Below, in pieces: positions 36,826 through 45,774 of a DNA stretch of 64,000 bases. The notes under the pieces were generated by a model, which was not told the DNA's origin, did no database searches, and saw only the letters and a program-made list of their open reading frames with translations. The stretch's first letter is position 1. Each line of letters opens with the position of its first letter. The DNA is from Phycisphaerales bacterium (lineage in GTDB: Bacteria > Planctomycetota > Phycisphaerae > Phycisphaerales > UBA1924). The translations under genes and the position numbers were made by a program. The DNA is taken from the NCBI GenBank assembly GCA_020849615.1, contig JADLFW010000009.1, forward strand, positions 124,001 to 188,000, in the 5' to 3' direction.

Positions 36826-37779
36826 ATGAACCCAGACCCCATTCAATCCGAGGATCCCAAGCCGGTTGTCCTGGTGGTGGACGACTCGCTGGATGTCCAG
36901 CGCCTCCTCCGGGCCCGGCTCCGCAGCGAGGACCTCGACCTCATCTGCGCCGACAACGGCGCTGACGGCGTGGCCTTGGCCCGGGCCCGGCTCCCCGCCA
37001 TCATCCTGCTCGACCTTGACATGCCCGATGTCGACGGCTTCGAGGTGCTGCGAGCGCTCAAGGACGACCAGCGCACGCTCGAGATCCCCGTCATCGTGCT
37101 CTCGGGCCTCCAGAACGCCCAGGACAAGGTGACCGCCTTCGACCTCGGTGCTGTCGACTACATCACCAAGCCGTTTGACCTGATGGAGCTCCGCTGCCGC
37201 GTCCGGGCTGCCCTCCGTCTGCACCACCTCGTCCAGATGCTCGCCCAGCGGGCCCAGATCGACGGCCTCACCGGCCTGTGGAACCGCGCGTACTTCGATA
37301 GCCGGTGGAAGGAGGAGTTCTCCAGGGCGGTCCGCTACGACCGGCCCGTCTCTCTCTCCCTGCTCGACATCGACCACTTCAAGTCCGTCAACGACACCTA
37401 CGGCCACCCCGCGGGCGATGCGGTTCTGCAAGCCTTCTGCAAGGTGCTGCTCCGCGAAAGCCGGCACACCGACATCGCCTGCCGCTACGGCGGTGAGGAG
37501 TTCGCCCTCATCATGCCTGACACGGCCCCCGCGGATGCCGCCGGGGTCTGCGACCGCATCCGGGCGGCCGTCGCCGCGCTCGTCTGGTCGCGGCATCCCG
37601 ACCGCGCCGTCACCGTCTCCGCCGGAGTCGCCGGCGGCGTCCCGGTCGACGGCTTCACGCCGGTCCAGTGGATCGAGGCCGCCGATGAGCAGCTGTATTC
37701 CGCCAAGCACGGCGGACGCAACCGCGTCATGGTCCGCGACACGGGCGCCAACCCCCTCACGCTCGCCCGCGCGGGCTGA
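36826..37779 (+). CDS. Response regulator with GGDEF diguanylate cyclase domain
   Basis: Makes cyclic-di-GMP when its receiver is phosphorylated. The receiver (~13-125) has VDDS (D19, D20), phosphoacceptor D63 in LLDLDMP and K115 in ITKPFD. A linker leads to the GGDEF domain from about residue 140: DGLTGLWNRAYFD, LLDIDHFKSVNDTYGHPAGD and the active-site CRYGGEEFALI (222-226). The inhibitory RxxD site (RHTD, 213-216) lies 5 residues before GGEEF, so product inhibition is expected. The preceding Hpt protein is the probable phosphate donor. Confidence 0.95.
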   Translation: MNPDPIQSEDPKPVVLVVDDSLDVQRLLRARLRSEDLDLICADNGADGVALARARLPAIILLDLDMPDVDGFEVLRALKDDQRTLEIPVIVLSGLQNAQDKVTAFDLGAVDYITKPFDLMELRCRVRAALRLHHLVQMLAQRAQIDGLTGLWNRAYFDSRWKEEFSRAVRYDRPVSLSLLDIDHFKSVNDTYGHPAGDAVLQAFCKVLLRESRHTDIACRYGGEEFALIMPDTAPADAAGVCDRIRAAVAALVWSRHPDRAVTVSAGVAGGVPVDGFTPVQWIEAADEQLYSAKHGGRNRVMVRDTGANPLTLARAG

Positions 37780-37791
37780 GCCGGCGGGTCG

Positions 37792-38478
37792 TCAGAACGG
37801 GAAGATCAGCCCGGCGTAGATCATTGCGGAATCCCGGCCCGGGTTGTCGCTGTCGCTTGTGATCCGCGCGTTGGAAATGTGGTGCCATCGAACCCCGACC
37901 TGCAGTCGCAGCCCGTCGTCGTTCAGCAGCCGCGTAAAGCCCAGGCCCGCCCGCGGCAGGAAGTCGAACGATGTCCCGTCGGGCGGCACATCGTCGGTCG
38001 CCAGCAGGAGCCCGATGCCCGCATCCGCGTACACGGTCCAGTCCCCCGTATCGACGAAGTGCCAGCGAAGCACCATCGATGCGCTGCCGCCGAACGCGTT
38101 GTCGCCGGGCTGGTTGAAGTGCCACGCCGCGCCCTCCAGCGCCCACTCAATGTCCTTCGCGAGAAAGTAGCTGTACGCCCCGCTGATGTTCAGGTCGACG
38201 GCGTTCTGGAAGTTGTCCGCCCCGGCGATCCCCACCGTCCACCACTTCGACCCCGCCGTGCCGAACGCCGGCCGCGGCACGGGCTGCTCCGCCGGCGTTT
38301 CCTCCGCCGTCGCTGCCGCCGGCGGCTCCCAGCGGAACGAAGCCGCCGCCACGTCCAGCTGCATGGCATCAACGCCCGCCAGCTCCGGCTCATCGCCCCT
38401 CGCCGCACACGCCGCCGCGGCGACAATCACCGTCGCCGCCCGCGCTCCGAACGCCGCCGATTTCAATGACTTCGACAT
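37792..38478 (-). CDS. Acyloxyacyl hydrolase (PagL-like) outer membrane protein
   Basis: A 228-residue protein: signal-like N-terminus, a Pro/Glu-rich linker (~50-70), then a beta-barrel domain with alternating hydrophobic strands ending IYAGLIFPF, an aromatic C-terminus typical of outer membrane barrels. RWHHISNARI (H200, S202) matches the catalytic His-x-Ser of PagL lipid A 3-O-deacylases, followed by NPG; the catalytic acid is not at the spacing I would expect, so activity is uncertain. The ATG at 38478 is followed by a signal-like sequence. Divergent from the small SlyX/Fis-like gene. Confidence 0.65.
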   Translation of the reverse strand: MSKSLKSAAFGARAATVIVAAAACAARGDEPELAGVDAMQLDVAAASFRWEPPAAATAEETPAEQPVPRPAFGTAGSKWWTVGIAGADNFQNAVDLNISGAYSYFLAKDIEWALEGAAWHFNQPGDNAFGGSASMVLRWHFVDTGDWTVYADAGIGLLLATDDVPPDGTSFDFLPRAGLGFTRLLNDDGLRLQVGVRWHHISNARITSDSDNPGRDSAMIYAGLIFPF

Positions 38479-38530
38479 GGCCGGTAGACTAACCTCCTCA
38501 ACGCCGGGCCGCAGCCCAGAGACACACACG

Positions 38531-38893
38531 ATGACCACTCCTCCCGAATCCAGTTCCTCCGGCGACCCGCACTTGCCGGCCCCGGATTTCCGCCTCCTCC
38601 GACTCGAGGAAGCCCACGGCTTCCTCGAACGGCAGGTCGAACAGCTCAATGCCGAAGTCACGCGGGCCTCCCGCACAATCTCCGAGCTGGCCCGCCGGCT
38701 CGACCGCCTCGAAGCCGGGCCCGCGCCACTCCCCGACATTCCGCCCGCGGCGGCCACCCTCGCCCAGGCGGAGCGTCAGGTTATCGCGGACGCCCTCTCC
38801 CGCGCCGCCGGCGGGCTCGATCAGGCCGCCCAGCTCCTGGCCATCGACCGGGCCGCACTGGAACGCAAGCTCATCCAGCACGGCCTGGCCTGA
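38531..38893 (+). CDS. Small SlyX-like/Fis-type HTH protein
   Basis: A 120-residue protein whose N-terminal half is a SlyX-like short coiled coil (RLEEAHGFLERQVEQLNAEV, SELARRLDRLE), and whose C-terminal ~45 residues resemble a Fis-type helix-turn-helix (ERQVIADALSRAAGGLDQAA, LLAIDRAALERKL). A Pro-rich linker joins them. It may be a DNA-binding regulator that dimerises through the coil. It diverges from the PagL-like gene over 52 bases, so autoregulation or regulation of that gene is possible. Function not established. Confidence 0.65.
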   Translation: MTTPPESSSSGDPHLPAPDFRLLRLEEAHGFLERQVEQLNAEVTRASRTISELARRLDRLEAGPAPLPDIPPAAATLAQAERQVIADALSRAAGGLDQAAQLLAIDRAALERKLIQHGLA

Positions 38894-38896
38894 GCC

Positions 38897-40525
38897 TCAC
38901 GCCCGCTCGAGCAGCGACCGCCCCTCCATCTCCCGCGGCTGCGCCAGCCCCATCATCTCGATGGCGGTGGGCATGATGTCCGCGAGCCGCCCCCCCGCGC
39001 GCAGGCGCCGGCCCTTGAACGCCGGGCCCACCACGATCAGCGGCACGTCGTAGGTCGTATGCGCGGTGTGCGGCGCGTTGGTCGCCGGGTCCCACATCTG
39101 CTCGGCGTTGCCATGATCCGCAGTCACGATCAGCGATCCGCCGCGCTGCATCGCCGCCCCGACCACCGCCCCCACGCACGCATCCACCGTTTCGCACGCC
39201 TTGATCGCCGCCTGCAGGTTCCCCGTGTGCCCGACCATGTCGCCGTTCGCGAAGTTCACGATGATCACATCCTCGCAGTTCGGCGCCGCCAGCCTCCGCA
39301 GCACCGCATCCCGCACCTCCGCCGCGGCCATCTCCGGTTTCTGGTCGTACGTCGCCACCTTCGGCGACTGCGGGTTTTCCCGGTGCTCGCCCGGGAACGG
39401 CTCATCCCGGTAATCGTTGAAGAAGAACGTCACGTGCGGATACTTCTCGGTCTCCGCGCAGCGGAACTGCGTCAACCCGGCACTCGAGAAGAACTCGCCG
39501 GCGATATTCACCATCCTCGGCGGCTTGGGAAACGCCACCTTGACGAACGGCGCCAGCTCTTTCCAGTAGTCCGTCATCGTCACGTAGTGCAGGTCCAGCT
39601 TCACCCCGCGGTCGAACCCGACCACGCCCGAATCAGGACTGGGCTTCACCTTCGCCCACTTGTCATCCGGAAACACGAACGCCGCCGAAATCTCCCGGGG
39701 CCGATCACCCCGGTAGTTGTAGAAGATCACCGCATCCCGCGAGCGGATCCGCGATGCTTTCACCTCCTCCGCCGTCCCGATGGCGGTGGGAGTGATGAAC
39801 TCATCGCCCTTCAGCGTCTCGCCCGACGGGGCGTCGTAGTACCCCTGGATCGCCTCATCCACGCTCGCCGTCCGCCGCGCCGGGCCGCCGGTCAGCGCGT
39901 CATACGCCAGCTTCACCCGCTCCCACCGGTGATCCCGGTCCATGACGTAATACCGCCCGGCCACCGTCGCCACCCGCCCGACGCCGATCTCCCGGCAGGC
40001 CGATTCCACCCGCCGCGCAAACTCCTTGCCGGTGAACGGGCCGGTGTCGCGACCATCGGTGAACAGGTGGATGTACACCCGCTCAGTCAACCCCAGCACG
40101 CGGCAGGCCCGGAGCATGGCGTACAGGTGCTCCAGCAGCCCGTGCACCCCCGCATCCGAGTTGATCCCCATGAAGTGCAGCGCGGCGCCTCGCTCCCGCG
40201 CGTGCTTCACCGCCCCCATGATCGCCGTGTTCGTGTGCAGCCCGGCGATGCACGCCTTGGTCATCACCAGCGACTCCTGCGGGACGATGCGCCCCGCCCC
40301 GATGTTCTGGTGGCCGACCTCCGAGTTGCCCATCGTGCCCTCGGGCAGCCCGACATCCTCCCCGCTGGTCTTGATCAGCGTCGTCGGGTAGTCCTTCATC
40401 AGTTGATCGGCGACCGGCGTCCGGGCCAGCTTGATCGCGTTGAACGCATCGTGCTCCGGGTGGGGGTTCTGACCCCACCCATCCCGGATGATGAGCACCA
40501 GCGGCGTGTTGACAGGCTTGTCCAT
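38897..40525 (-). CDS. gpmI: 2,3-bisphosphoglycerate-independent phosphoglycerate mutase
   Basis: Interconverts 3- and 2-phosphoglycerate in glycolysis/gluconeogenesis using two metal ions. The 542-residue protein has the phosphoserine site GNSEVGHQNIGAGR, LIIRDGWGQNP at the start, HLFTDGRDTGP, and metal ligands in FANGDMVGHTGN and VTADHGNAEQMWD. The ATG at 40525 matches the family N-terminus. It is convergent with the small gene ending at 38893 and stands alone. Confidence 0.97.
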   Translation of the reverse strand: MDKPVNTPLVLIIRDGWGQNPHPEHDAFNAIKLARTPVADQLMKDYPTTLIKTSGEDVGLPEGTMGNSEVGHQNIGAGRIVPQESLVMTKACIAGLHTNTAIMGAVKHARERGAALHFMGINSDAGVHGLLEHLYAMLRACRVLGLTERVYIHLFTDGRDTGPFTGKEFARRVESACREIGVGRVATVAGRYYVMDRDHRWERVKLAYDALTGGPARRTASVDEAIQGYYDAPSGETLKGDEFITPTAIGTAEEVKASRIRSRDAVIFYNYRGDRPREISAAFVFPDDKWAKVKPSPDSGVVGFDRGVKLDLHYVTMTDYWKELAPFVKVAFPKPPRMVNIAGEFFSSAGLTQFRCAETEKYPHVTFFFNDYRDEPFPGEHRENPQSPKVATYDQKPEMAAAEVRDAVLRRLAAPNCEDVIIVNFANGDMVGHTGNLQAAIKACETVDACVGAVVGAAMQRGGSLIVTADHGNAEQMWDPATNAPHTAHTTYDVPLIVVGPAFKGRRLRAGGRLADIMPTAIEMMGLAQPREMEGRSLLERA

Positions 40526-40627
40526 GGCCGGAGTGTAAGACGGGCCCGCGCACCCGGTCCCCATCCGCGGCGCGGACTGGTGGCATCATCCTTGGGTTCA
40601 GGGAGCCCGCCCTGTACACTGAAAGGC

Positions 40628-40882
40628 ATGGGCCGGCCACCGGGGCGACATCCGCGATTACTCACCACCGTGATGCTGCTCTTCGCCGTGATGTCCGGCT
40701 GCAGTATGGAGAGCCGGGCCTACGAGCCCGTATACCACGGCGGGCTTTCCATCCTGGGAGCGCTAGCGGCGGCATTGGGCGGCGCGAGCTCGACGTTCTT
40801 TGAGTTTGTCGAGAGCGGGGCGTATCACGTCGTCAACTCGGGCGCCGATTTCGAGGAATGGCGGATGCGCTACGGCCGGTGA
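40628..40882 (+). CDS. Small lipoprotein of unknown function
   Basis: An 84-residue product with a basic N-terminus, hydrophobic core and lipobox (RLLTTVMLLFAVMSGC), then a short mature part with a Gly/Ala helix (GGLSILGALAAALGG) and an acidic aromatic end. AAAGG sits just upstream of the ATG. I recognise no family. It diverges from gpmI and converges with the peroxiredoxin gene. The clean lipoprotein signal is the main reason to believe it is real. Confidence 0.6.
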   Translation: MGRPPGRHPRLLTTVMLLFAVMSGCSMESRAYEPVYHGGLSILGALAAALGGASSTFFEFVESGAYHVVNSGADFEEWRMRYGR

Positions 40883-40902
40883 CAGACCACACCCCGACCG
40901 AT

Positions 40903-41394
40903 TCACGCCGCCAGCCACGCCAGGACATCCTCCCAGTTCATGGCCCGGCCCGGCTCGCGGGCCTGGACCCACTTGACCTTCCCGCGGCCATCCCCGGACT
41001 TTCCGATCACGACCGTGCCCCGGTGCGCAACGTTCAGCTCGGGCCAGTACAGCCCGTAGGCCTTGCACACATCTCGGTGCATGTCGGCGAGCAGGGTCTG
41101 CTTCAGGCCCAGCTGGTCGGCCCAGGCCTTCAGCGTGGCGAAACTGTCACAGGAAATCCCCACGACCATGGCTCCCTTCCGCTGCCAGCTGGCCATCTCC
41201 GCATCCACGCATTTCATCTCCGTCGAGCACACCCCGGTAAAGGCGAGCGGGAAGAAGCACAGCACCACATCGCCCTGCTTCACCGCGTCCGACAGCCGCC
41301 AATCGCCCCGGTTCTGGTCCTTGAGCACGAAATCCGGCGCAGCCTCGCCCGCGGCGATCACGCTGGAACGGGCGGTCAGTTGTTCGGTGGCCAC
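40903..41394 (-). CDS. Peroxiredoxin (AhpC/TSA, AhpE/BCP-like)
   Basis: A 163-residue thiol peroxidase that reduces H2O2 or organic hydroperoxides. The peroxidatic Cys is in FFPLAFTGVCSTEM, after GEAAPDFVLKDQNRGDWRLSD; GISCDSFATLKAWADQLGL follows. Other cysteines (MKC, ISC, VCKAYG) could resolve, so the 1-Cys/2-Cys type is undecided. It diverges from the yggS-like gene. Confidence 0.92.
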   Translation of the reverse strand: MATEQLTARSSVIAAGEAAPDFVLKDQNRGDWRLSDAVKQGDVVLCFFPLAFTGVCSTEMKCVDAEMASWQRKGAMVVGISCDSFATLKAWADQLGLKQTLLADMHRDVCKAYGLYWPELNVAHRGTVVIGKSGDGRGKVKWVQAREPGRAMNWEDVLAWLAA

Positions 41395-41507
41395 GGTTGC
41401 CTCCCCTTGCGGTCAATCCTGAGCGAATCCGGGCCGCCGCGACATGCGGACGGGCCCCTGCTCGCAGAGACGCTATCCTAGCGGTGACCCCTGAGCCGGA
41501 GGCTTGG

Positions 41508-42332
41508 ATGACCATGACGACCCCGCGGCACGGAGTGCTGCCCGCGTCTCTCGAAGACCGTTACGCATCCGTCAAGGACCGGGTGGCGCGGGCCGCCCAG
41601 GGTTCCGGTCGCCGCCCCGAGGACATCATCCTCTGTGCGGTCACCAAGCAGGCCGAGCCGGAGCAGATCCGCACGCTCCTTGACCTCGGCCACATCGACT
41701 TCGGCGAAAACCGCGTCCAGGAACTCATGCAGCGGGCCGTGATGGTGGAGGAGTACTTCGCCCGCCTCCGCGTCCATCCTCACGGACGCCGCCCGCAGCC
41801 CGGCAACAGCCTCCTGACGGCCCCCGAGACGCCCGCCGGGCCCGGCGTCCGGTGGCACATGATCGGCCACCTGCAGCGCAACAAGGCCCGCAAGGTCATT
41901 GAGTTCGTCCGCCTCGTGCAGTCGGTGGACTCCCTCCGTCTTGCCGAGGAGCTCCAGCAGATTGGCATGAAGCGGGACCGGGCCGTCGATGTCCTCATCC
42001 AGGTGAACTGCTCGGGGGAGACGACCAAGTTCGGCTGTCCCGTCCCCGCCGCCATGCCCCTGGCCGAGCAGGTATCCACCATGGCCAACGTCCGCGTGCG
42101 CGGGCTCATGACCATCGCGCCACTCAGCGAAAACCCCGAGGAGGCCCGCGCGACCTTCGCCCGTTGCCGCGACCTCTTCGAAGAGATCAAGAGCTCCCCG
42201 GTCAACGAGGGCCAGTTCAACATCCTCTCGATGGGCATGTCGGGCGATTTCGAGATTGCGATCGCCGAGGGGGCCAACCTCGTCCGAGTCGGGACCGCGA
42301 TCTTCGGAGAGCCACGCCCGACCGCGGAATGA
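41508..42332 (+). CDS. YggS/PLPBP-family pyridoxal phosphate homeostasis protein
   Basis: Binds PLP and balances vitamin B6 and amino acid pools. The PLP lysine is in LCAVTKQAEPEQI and GHIDFGENRVQEL follows; WHMIGHLQRNKARKV, VNCSGETTKFGC and MGMSGDFEIAIAEGANLVRVGTAIFG are diagnostic. An insertion of about 25 residues (RVHPHGRRPQPGNSLL) lies before WHMIGH, where most homologues are shorter. GGAGG precedes the ATG by 7 bases. Length 274, slightly long. Confidence 0.93.
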   Translation: MTMTTPRHGVLPASLEDRYASVKDRVARAAQGSGRRPEDIILCAVTKQAEPEQIRTLLDLGHIDFGENRVQELMQRAVMVEEYFARLRVHPHGRRPQPGNSLLTAPETPAGPGVRWHMIGHLQRNKARKVIEFVRLVQSVDSLRLAEELQQIGMKRDRAVDVLIQVNCSGETTKFGCPVPAAMPLAEQVSTMANVRVRGLMTIAPLSENPEEARATFARCRDLFEEIKSSPVNEGQFNILSMGMSGDFEIAIAEGANLVRVGTAIFGEPRPTAE

Positions 42333-42362
42333 TCCCGCGTGCGCTGAACGAGGCCGCGGGAC

Positions 42363-43097
42363 TCAGGCGAGGAGCCCGTTCGACCGGGCCGAAACCATGA
42401 AGCGCTGTAGGTTGTTCCCGGGGCACGAGGACTTCCCCAGTTCCCGGTGGGTGTAGACCCGGCCGACCGCAACCCCGTACCGCCGCATCTGGCCCGCGAC
42501 AAACCGCTGCAGGGTTGCGAGCTGGGCCTGGGTAGGACTCTGGCGGTCGAAGTTGCCCATGCACATGATGCCCAGGTTGTGCTCGTTCTGGGCCGCCACG
42601 TGGGCGCCCTGAAGGCTGAGCGAGCGACCTTCCCAGACCTGCCCCGTCGGATCGATGATGTAGTGGTACCCGATGTCCGCGAACGGCTCCCCGCGGCGGT
42701 TCATGTGCTCGCGCTGGATGCCCTGAAGCTGCCGAATGATCGCGCTGCGCTCCGTCAGCCCGGCGGAGGGAATCGCGCTGTGATGCACCGTGATCCTGCC
42801 GATGCCGTTCATCGGCTGGGCCCGGGAGACGATCGGACGCACCGAAGTCCAGCTCGACTTGGGGATGACGCCGGGGACCGGGCCGGACGCGACCGGGCTC
42901 GACGGCTTGGTCGGGACCGGGGAGGTGATCGACTTGGCGGGGTCGCCGGGCTCCTGGTCAGGCCACAGCGGGCCCGGCAGCCGCGAAACCGGGGCTCCTC
43001 CGCTCTGGCAGCCGGCAAGGGCCCACACGGCGGCCAGAATGCCACCGGCGGCGATGATCTCGCGACGGGAAGTGTGCTCATTCACGAAGTTATTCAT
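42363..43097 (-). CDS. N-acetylmuramoyl-L-alanine amidase (PGRP/Amidase_2), lipoprotein
   Basis: A zinc amidase cleaving the MurNAc-L-Ala bond of peptidoglycan. The N-terminus has both a twin-arginine-like element and a lipobox (TSRREIIAAG, WALAGC), so it is an anchored envelope protein. After a Pro-rich linker the catalytic domain shows zinc ligands in ITVHHSAIPSAG and VYTHRELGKSSCPGNNL; the GAHVAAQNEHNLGIMCMGNFD block is typical. ATG 43097 is supported by the signal structure. It lies downstream of the GH31 gene on the same strand, 75 bases away. Confidence 0.9.
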   Translation of the reverse strand: MNNFVNEHTSRREIIAAGGILAAVWALAGCQSGGAPVSRLPGPLWPDQEPGDPAKSITSPVPTKPSSPVASGPVPGVIPKSSWTSVRPIVSRAQPMNGIGRITVHHSAIPSAGLTERSAIIRQLQGIQREHMNRRGEPFADIGYHYIIDPTGQVWEGRSLSLQGAHVAAQNEHNLGIMCMGNFDRQSPTQAQLATLQRFVAGQMRRYGVAVGRVYTHRELGKSSCPGNNLQRFMVSARSNGLLA

Positions 43098-43172
43098 CGG
43101 ACGGGCCCCGTTCCAAGGTCCAAACTGCGATCCCCTCCCGCGCATTTCATGCCGGCGCCCGGCACTCCTCCT

Positions 43173-45533
43173 TCAAGGGAGCGTGATCCGCACGGCCTCG
43201 CCATCCCGACCCTCCCCGACCACCACCCCCGAAATCGTCGTCGGGTGGCCCGCTGCATCCGTTGCCAGCCGGGTATCCAGCAGCACCCTGACCTCCATCT
43301 GGCGACCCGGACGGGTGAGACTGCCTTCGCTCTTTGCGATGCTGATGGTGACGGTCTTGCCCTCGCGGATGGCCTTGTAGCGGGTCACCAGGTACTCGCC
43401 CGTCCTGTACCCGTACCCATCCCCGGCGTCCTCGTACAGCATGCCCTCCGCTTTCCCCTCCGCATCCAGCGACACCAGCAGCGTCAGGGGATTGAGCGGC
43501 TTCTCATCCACGTACTCCATCGACGGCCCGACCGGCACGATGCCGCCCCCCCGGATGTACAGGTCGGGCAGGTCAGGGTCAGAGGCCTCCTGTTCGAACC
43601 GGAACCCACGCCAGATCCCTCTGGGCACCAGGGGCTCCCGGCCCCGGTCCGGGGTCACGCGGGCCGAAACCAGCAGGTCAGGCCCCAGCAGGAACGAATC
43701 ATCCTCGGACCGCAGCGCCGGGTCCCGAGGGTCGGCAAAGAACACGGGCCGGGCCACCGGCACCCCCGTCACGCTGGCCTCGCGGAACAGGGTGTACAGG
43801 TACGGCATCAGCCGGTACCGCCGCTGAAGGGCCCGGCGGCTGGTCGCCTCGACTTCCGGGCCGAACGCCCACGGCTCCTTGTTGATGTTCTCCTTGCCGG
43901 TGTGGCCCCGCGAGAACGGCAACAGCGAACCGATCCCGATCCATCGTGCGAATAACTTGCCCTCCGCTCCGGCCGGGCCGTTGCCGGCAAAGCCGCCGAT
44001 GTCCGGGCCGATGAACGGCTGCCCCGACAGCCCCACGTTCAGGGCCATGGGGATTGACGACTCCAGGTGGTACCAGTCCGCCGAGTTGTCCCCCGTCCAC
44101 GTCGCCCCGTACCGCTGGCCGCCGATGTAGTTGGCCCGGGACAGCACGAAGGGGCGGCGATCGGGATGGATCGCTTGGATGCCTTCCCGTGTCCCGCGGA
44201 TCATCTGCATTCCGTAGACGTTGTGGTACCTCGCGTGGGTTCCCTTCGCGCCGGCCTCACCCTGCGGGGAACCGTCCGCCCGCACCATCGAGGGGTCGCC
44301 CAGGTGGATGTTGTCCTCCGACATCGTCTTGCTCTTGACGTTGAACACCGCCGGCTCGTTCATGTCGTTCCAGACACCCGTAATCCCCTGCGCCAGGAAG
44401 TCCTTGTACAGCCCGGCCCACCATTCCCGAACGCCGGGCCTGGTGTAGTCGGGGAAGTTGCACCACCCGGGCCAGACTTCGCCCTCGTACACCCCGCCAG
44501 CGGGTGTGGTCACCCAGACCCCCGCGGTGTTGCCGGCTTCCATGATCGCCCGGAACCGGCCCCGCTCCCCATCCCGCGCCTTCTTCAGGGAGTCCGACTC
44601 CGCGGCGTAGACCGACGCCGCCGGCTCGTTGGGGGAGGGCTCCATCCGCGACTTCATCCCCGGATCGATCATCCACACGTTGTGGAACCCATCCGCAAGC
44701 AGATCCTCGTTCAGCCGGGCCGGATCGGGGAAGTGCTTGCGGTCGAACGTGAAGACCCGGAAGCCCTCCATGTAGTCGATGTCGAACCAGATCACATCGC
44801 ACGGGATGTCGCGCCGCCGGAACTCCTCCGCGATCTCCCGCACCCGGGCCTCCGGGAAATACGAGTACCGGCACTGGTGATACCCCAGCGCCCACTTGGG
44901 CGGCAGCGGCATGCGCCCCGTCAGATCGGCCAGGCCCGTCAGCACCAACTCGGGTGACCGGCGATCGATGACGATGACGGGGAAGGCCGGGCCGCTGGCC
45001 CGGAAGATGATCTGACCGCCCGAGGCGCCAACCCCGCGAAGGTCAACCTCGCATCGGTAGGTCGTGTCCGCCAGCACGCCGTATGCAGACCCGTCGGCCC
45101 GAACCGCCAGCACCCACGGATGGGCCTGGTACAAAGATGGCGCCTTGTCGTCATAGCCGTAGGCGTCCGTGTTCCAGCAGGTGATCGATCGCCCGTTCCG
45201 CAGCAGCGGGCCCGCCGCCTCGCCCGTTCCGTAGACCGAAGTCCCCGCCTCGACCGGCACCGTCACGACCTGAAGCTGGCCCTCTTCGGCGAAGACGGGC
45301 CGTACCGGGAAGGTCGAAGGTACGGTCCCGGACACCTGCAGCGGTTTCTCGAGGGCGTAGGACGGATGCGCATTCGTGCGGGCCCGCTCGCTCGCGTGAA
45401 ACCGCACGACACCGTCCCCGCCCGCTTCCGCGACCACCTGCGCCGCGGCCGACCCCGGCAGCAGGCCGGCGGCGATGATCATGAGGAGCCACGAGGGACG
45501 GCCCGCGCCGATGACGTTGAATCCCATGTGCAT
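43173..45533 (-). CDS. Secreted alpha-glucosidase/alpha-xylosidase (GH31)
   Basis: A 786-residue exported GH31 enzyme (signal peptide ending GSAAAQ). The barrel has PPKWALGYHQCRYSYF, DVIWFDIDYMEGFRVF, nucleophile D390 in GVWNDMNEPAVF and acid/base D482 in WTGDNSADW; GPDIGGFAGN and FSRGHTGKENINKEPW follow. A C-terminal beta-domain completes the family architecture. The substrate is presumably alpha-glucan or its oligosaccharides, supported by two GH13 genes nearby; alpha-xylosidase or other specificities cannot be excluded. It diverges from the GH13-dockerin gene over about 240 bases. Confidence 0.9.
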   Translation of the reverse strand: MHMGFNVIGAGRPSWLLMIIAAGLLPGSAAAQVVAEAGGDGVVRFHASERARTNAHPSYALEKPLQVSGTVPSTFPVRPVFAEEGQLQVVTVPVEAGTSVYGTGEAAGPLLRNGRSITCWNTDAYGYDDKAPSLYQAHPWVLAVRADGSAYGVLADTTYRCEVDLRGVGASGGQIIFRASGPAFPVIVIDRRSPELVLTGLADLTGRMPLPPKWALGYHQCRYSYFPEARVREIAEEFRRRDIPCDVIWFDIDYMEGFRVFTFDRKHFPDPARLNEDLLADGFHNVWMIDPGMKSRMEPSPNEPAASVYAAESDSLKKARDGERGRFRAIMEAGNTAGVWVTTPAGGVYEGEVWPGWCNFPDYTRPGVREWWAGLYKDFLAQGITGVWNDMNEPAVFNVKSKTMSEDNIHLGDPSMVRADGSPQGEAGAKGTHARYHNVYGMQMIRGTREGIQAIHPDRRPFVLSRANYIGGQRYGATWTGDNSADWYHLESSIPMALNVGLSGQPFIGPDIGGFAGNGPAGAEGKLFARWIGIGSLLPFSRGHTGKENINKEPWAFGPEVEATSRRALQRRYRLMPYLYTLFREASVTGVPVARPVFFADPRDPALRSEDDSFLLGPDLLVSARVTPDRGREPLVPRGIWRGFRFEQEASDPDLPDLYIRGGGIVPVGPSMEYVDEKPLNPLTLLVSLDAEGKAEGMLYEDAGDGYGYRTGEYLVTRYKAIREGKTVTISIAKSEGSLTRPGRQMEVRVLLDTRLATDAAGHPTTISGVVVGEGRDGEAVRITLP

Positions 45534-45774
45534 TCCCGGAGCGAATAGATCGTTGGGCCCGCCGGCCCGGCACGGATCCCGGGCGCCGGGCCCGGCCCGG
45601 CGGGGCGGGAGCGTCTCCTCCCCGGGAACACGCCAACATTATGGGCCGTGCGGCGGGTGTGCGTTCACCGCATCGCCGCAGGACGAGATCACCCTTCCTC
45701 GGCCCGACCGGATCCGCCATAATGGCTCCGCTGCGCCCCCTGTGGCCCTGAAACAGCGACCAGAGGATTCACCT

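Noticed and set aside
42447-43955. Long plus-strand open frame opposite the amidase and GH31 genes
   Set aside because: Antisense to two well-supported genes, with no motif of its own.
45534-45774. A possible small gene or regulatory RNA between GH31 and GH13-dockerin genes
   Set aside because: No convincing start plus coding pattern and no strong fold; it is treated as a divergent promoter region. A CATAAT-like element near 45719 is too weak to call.
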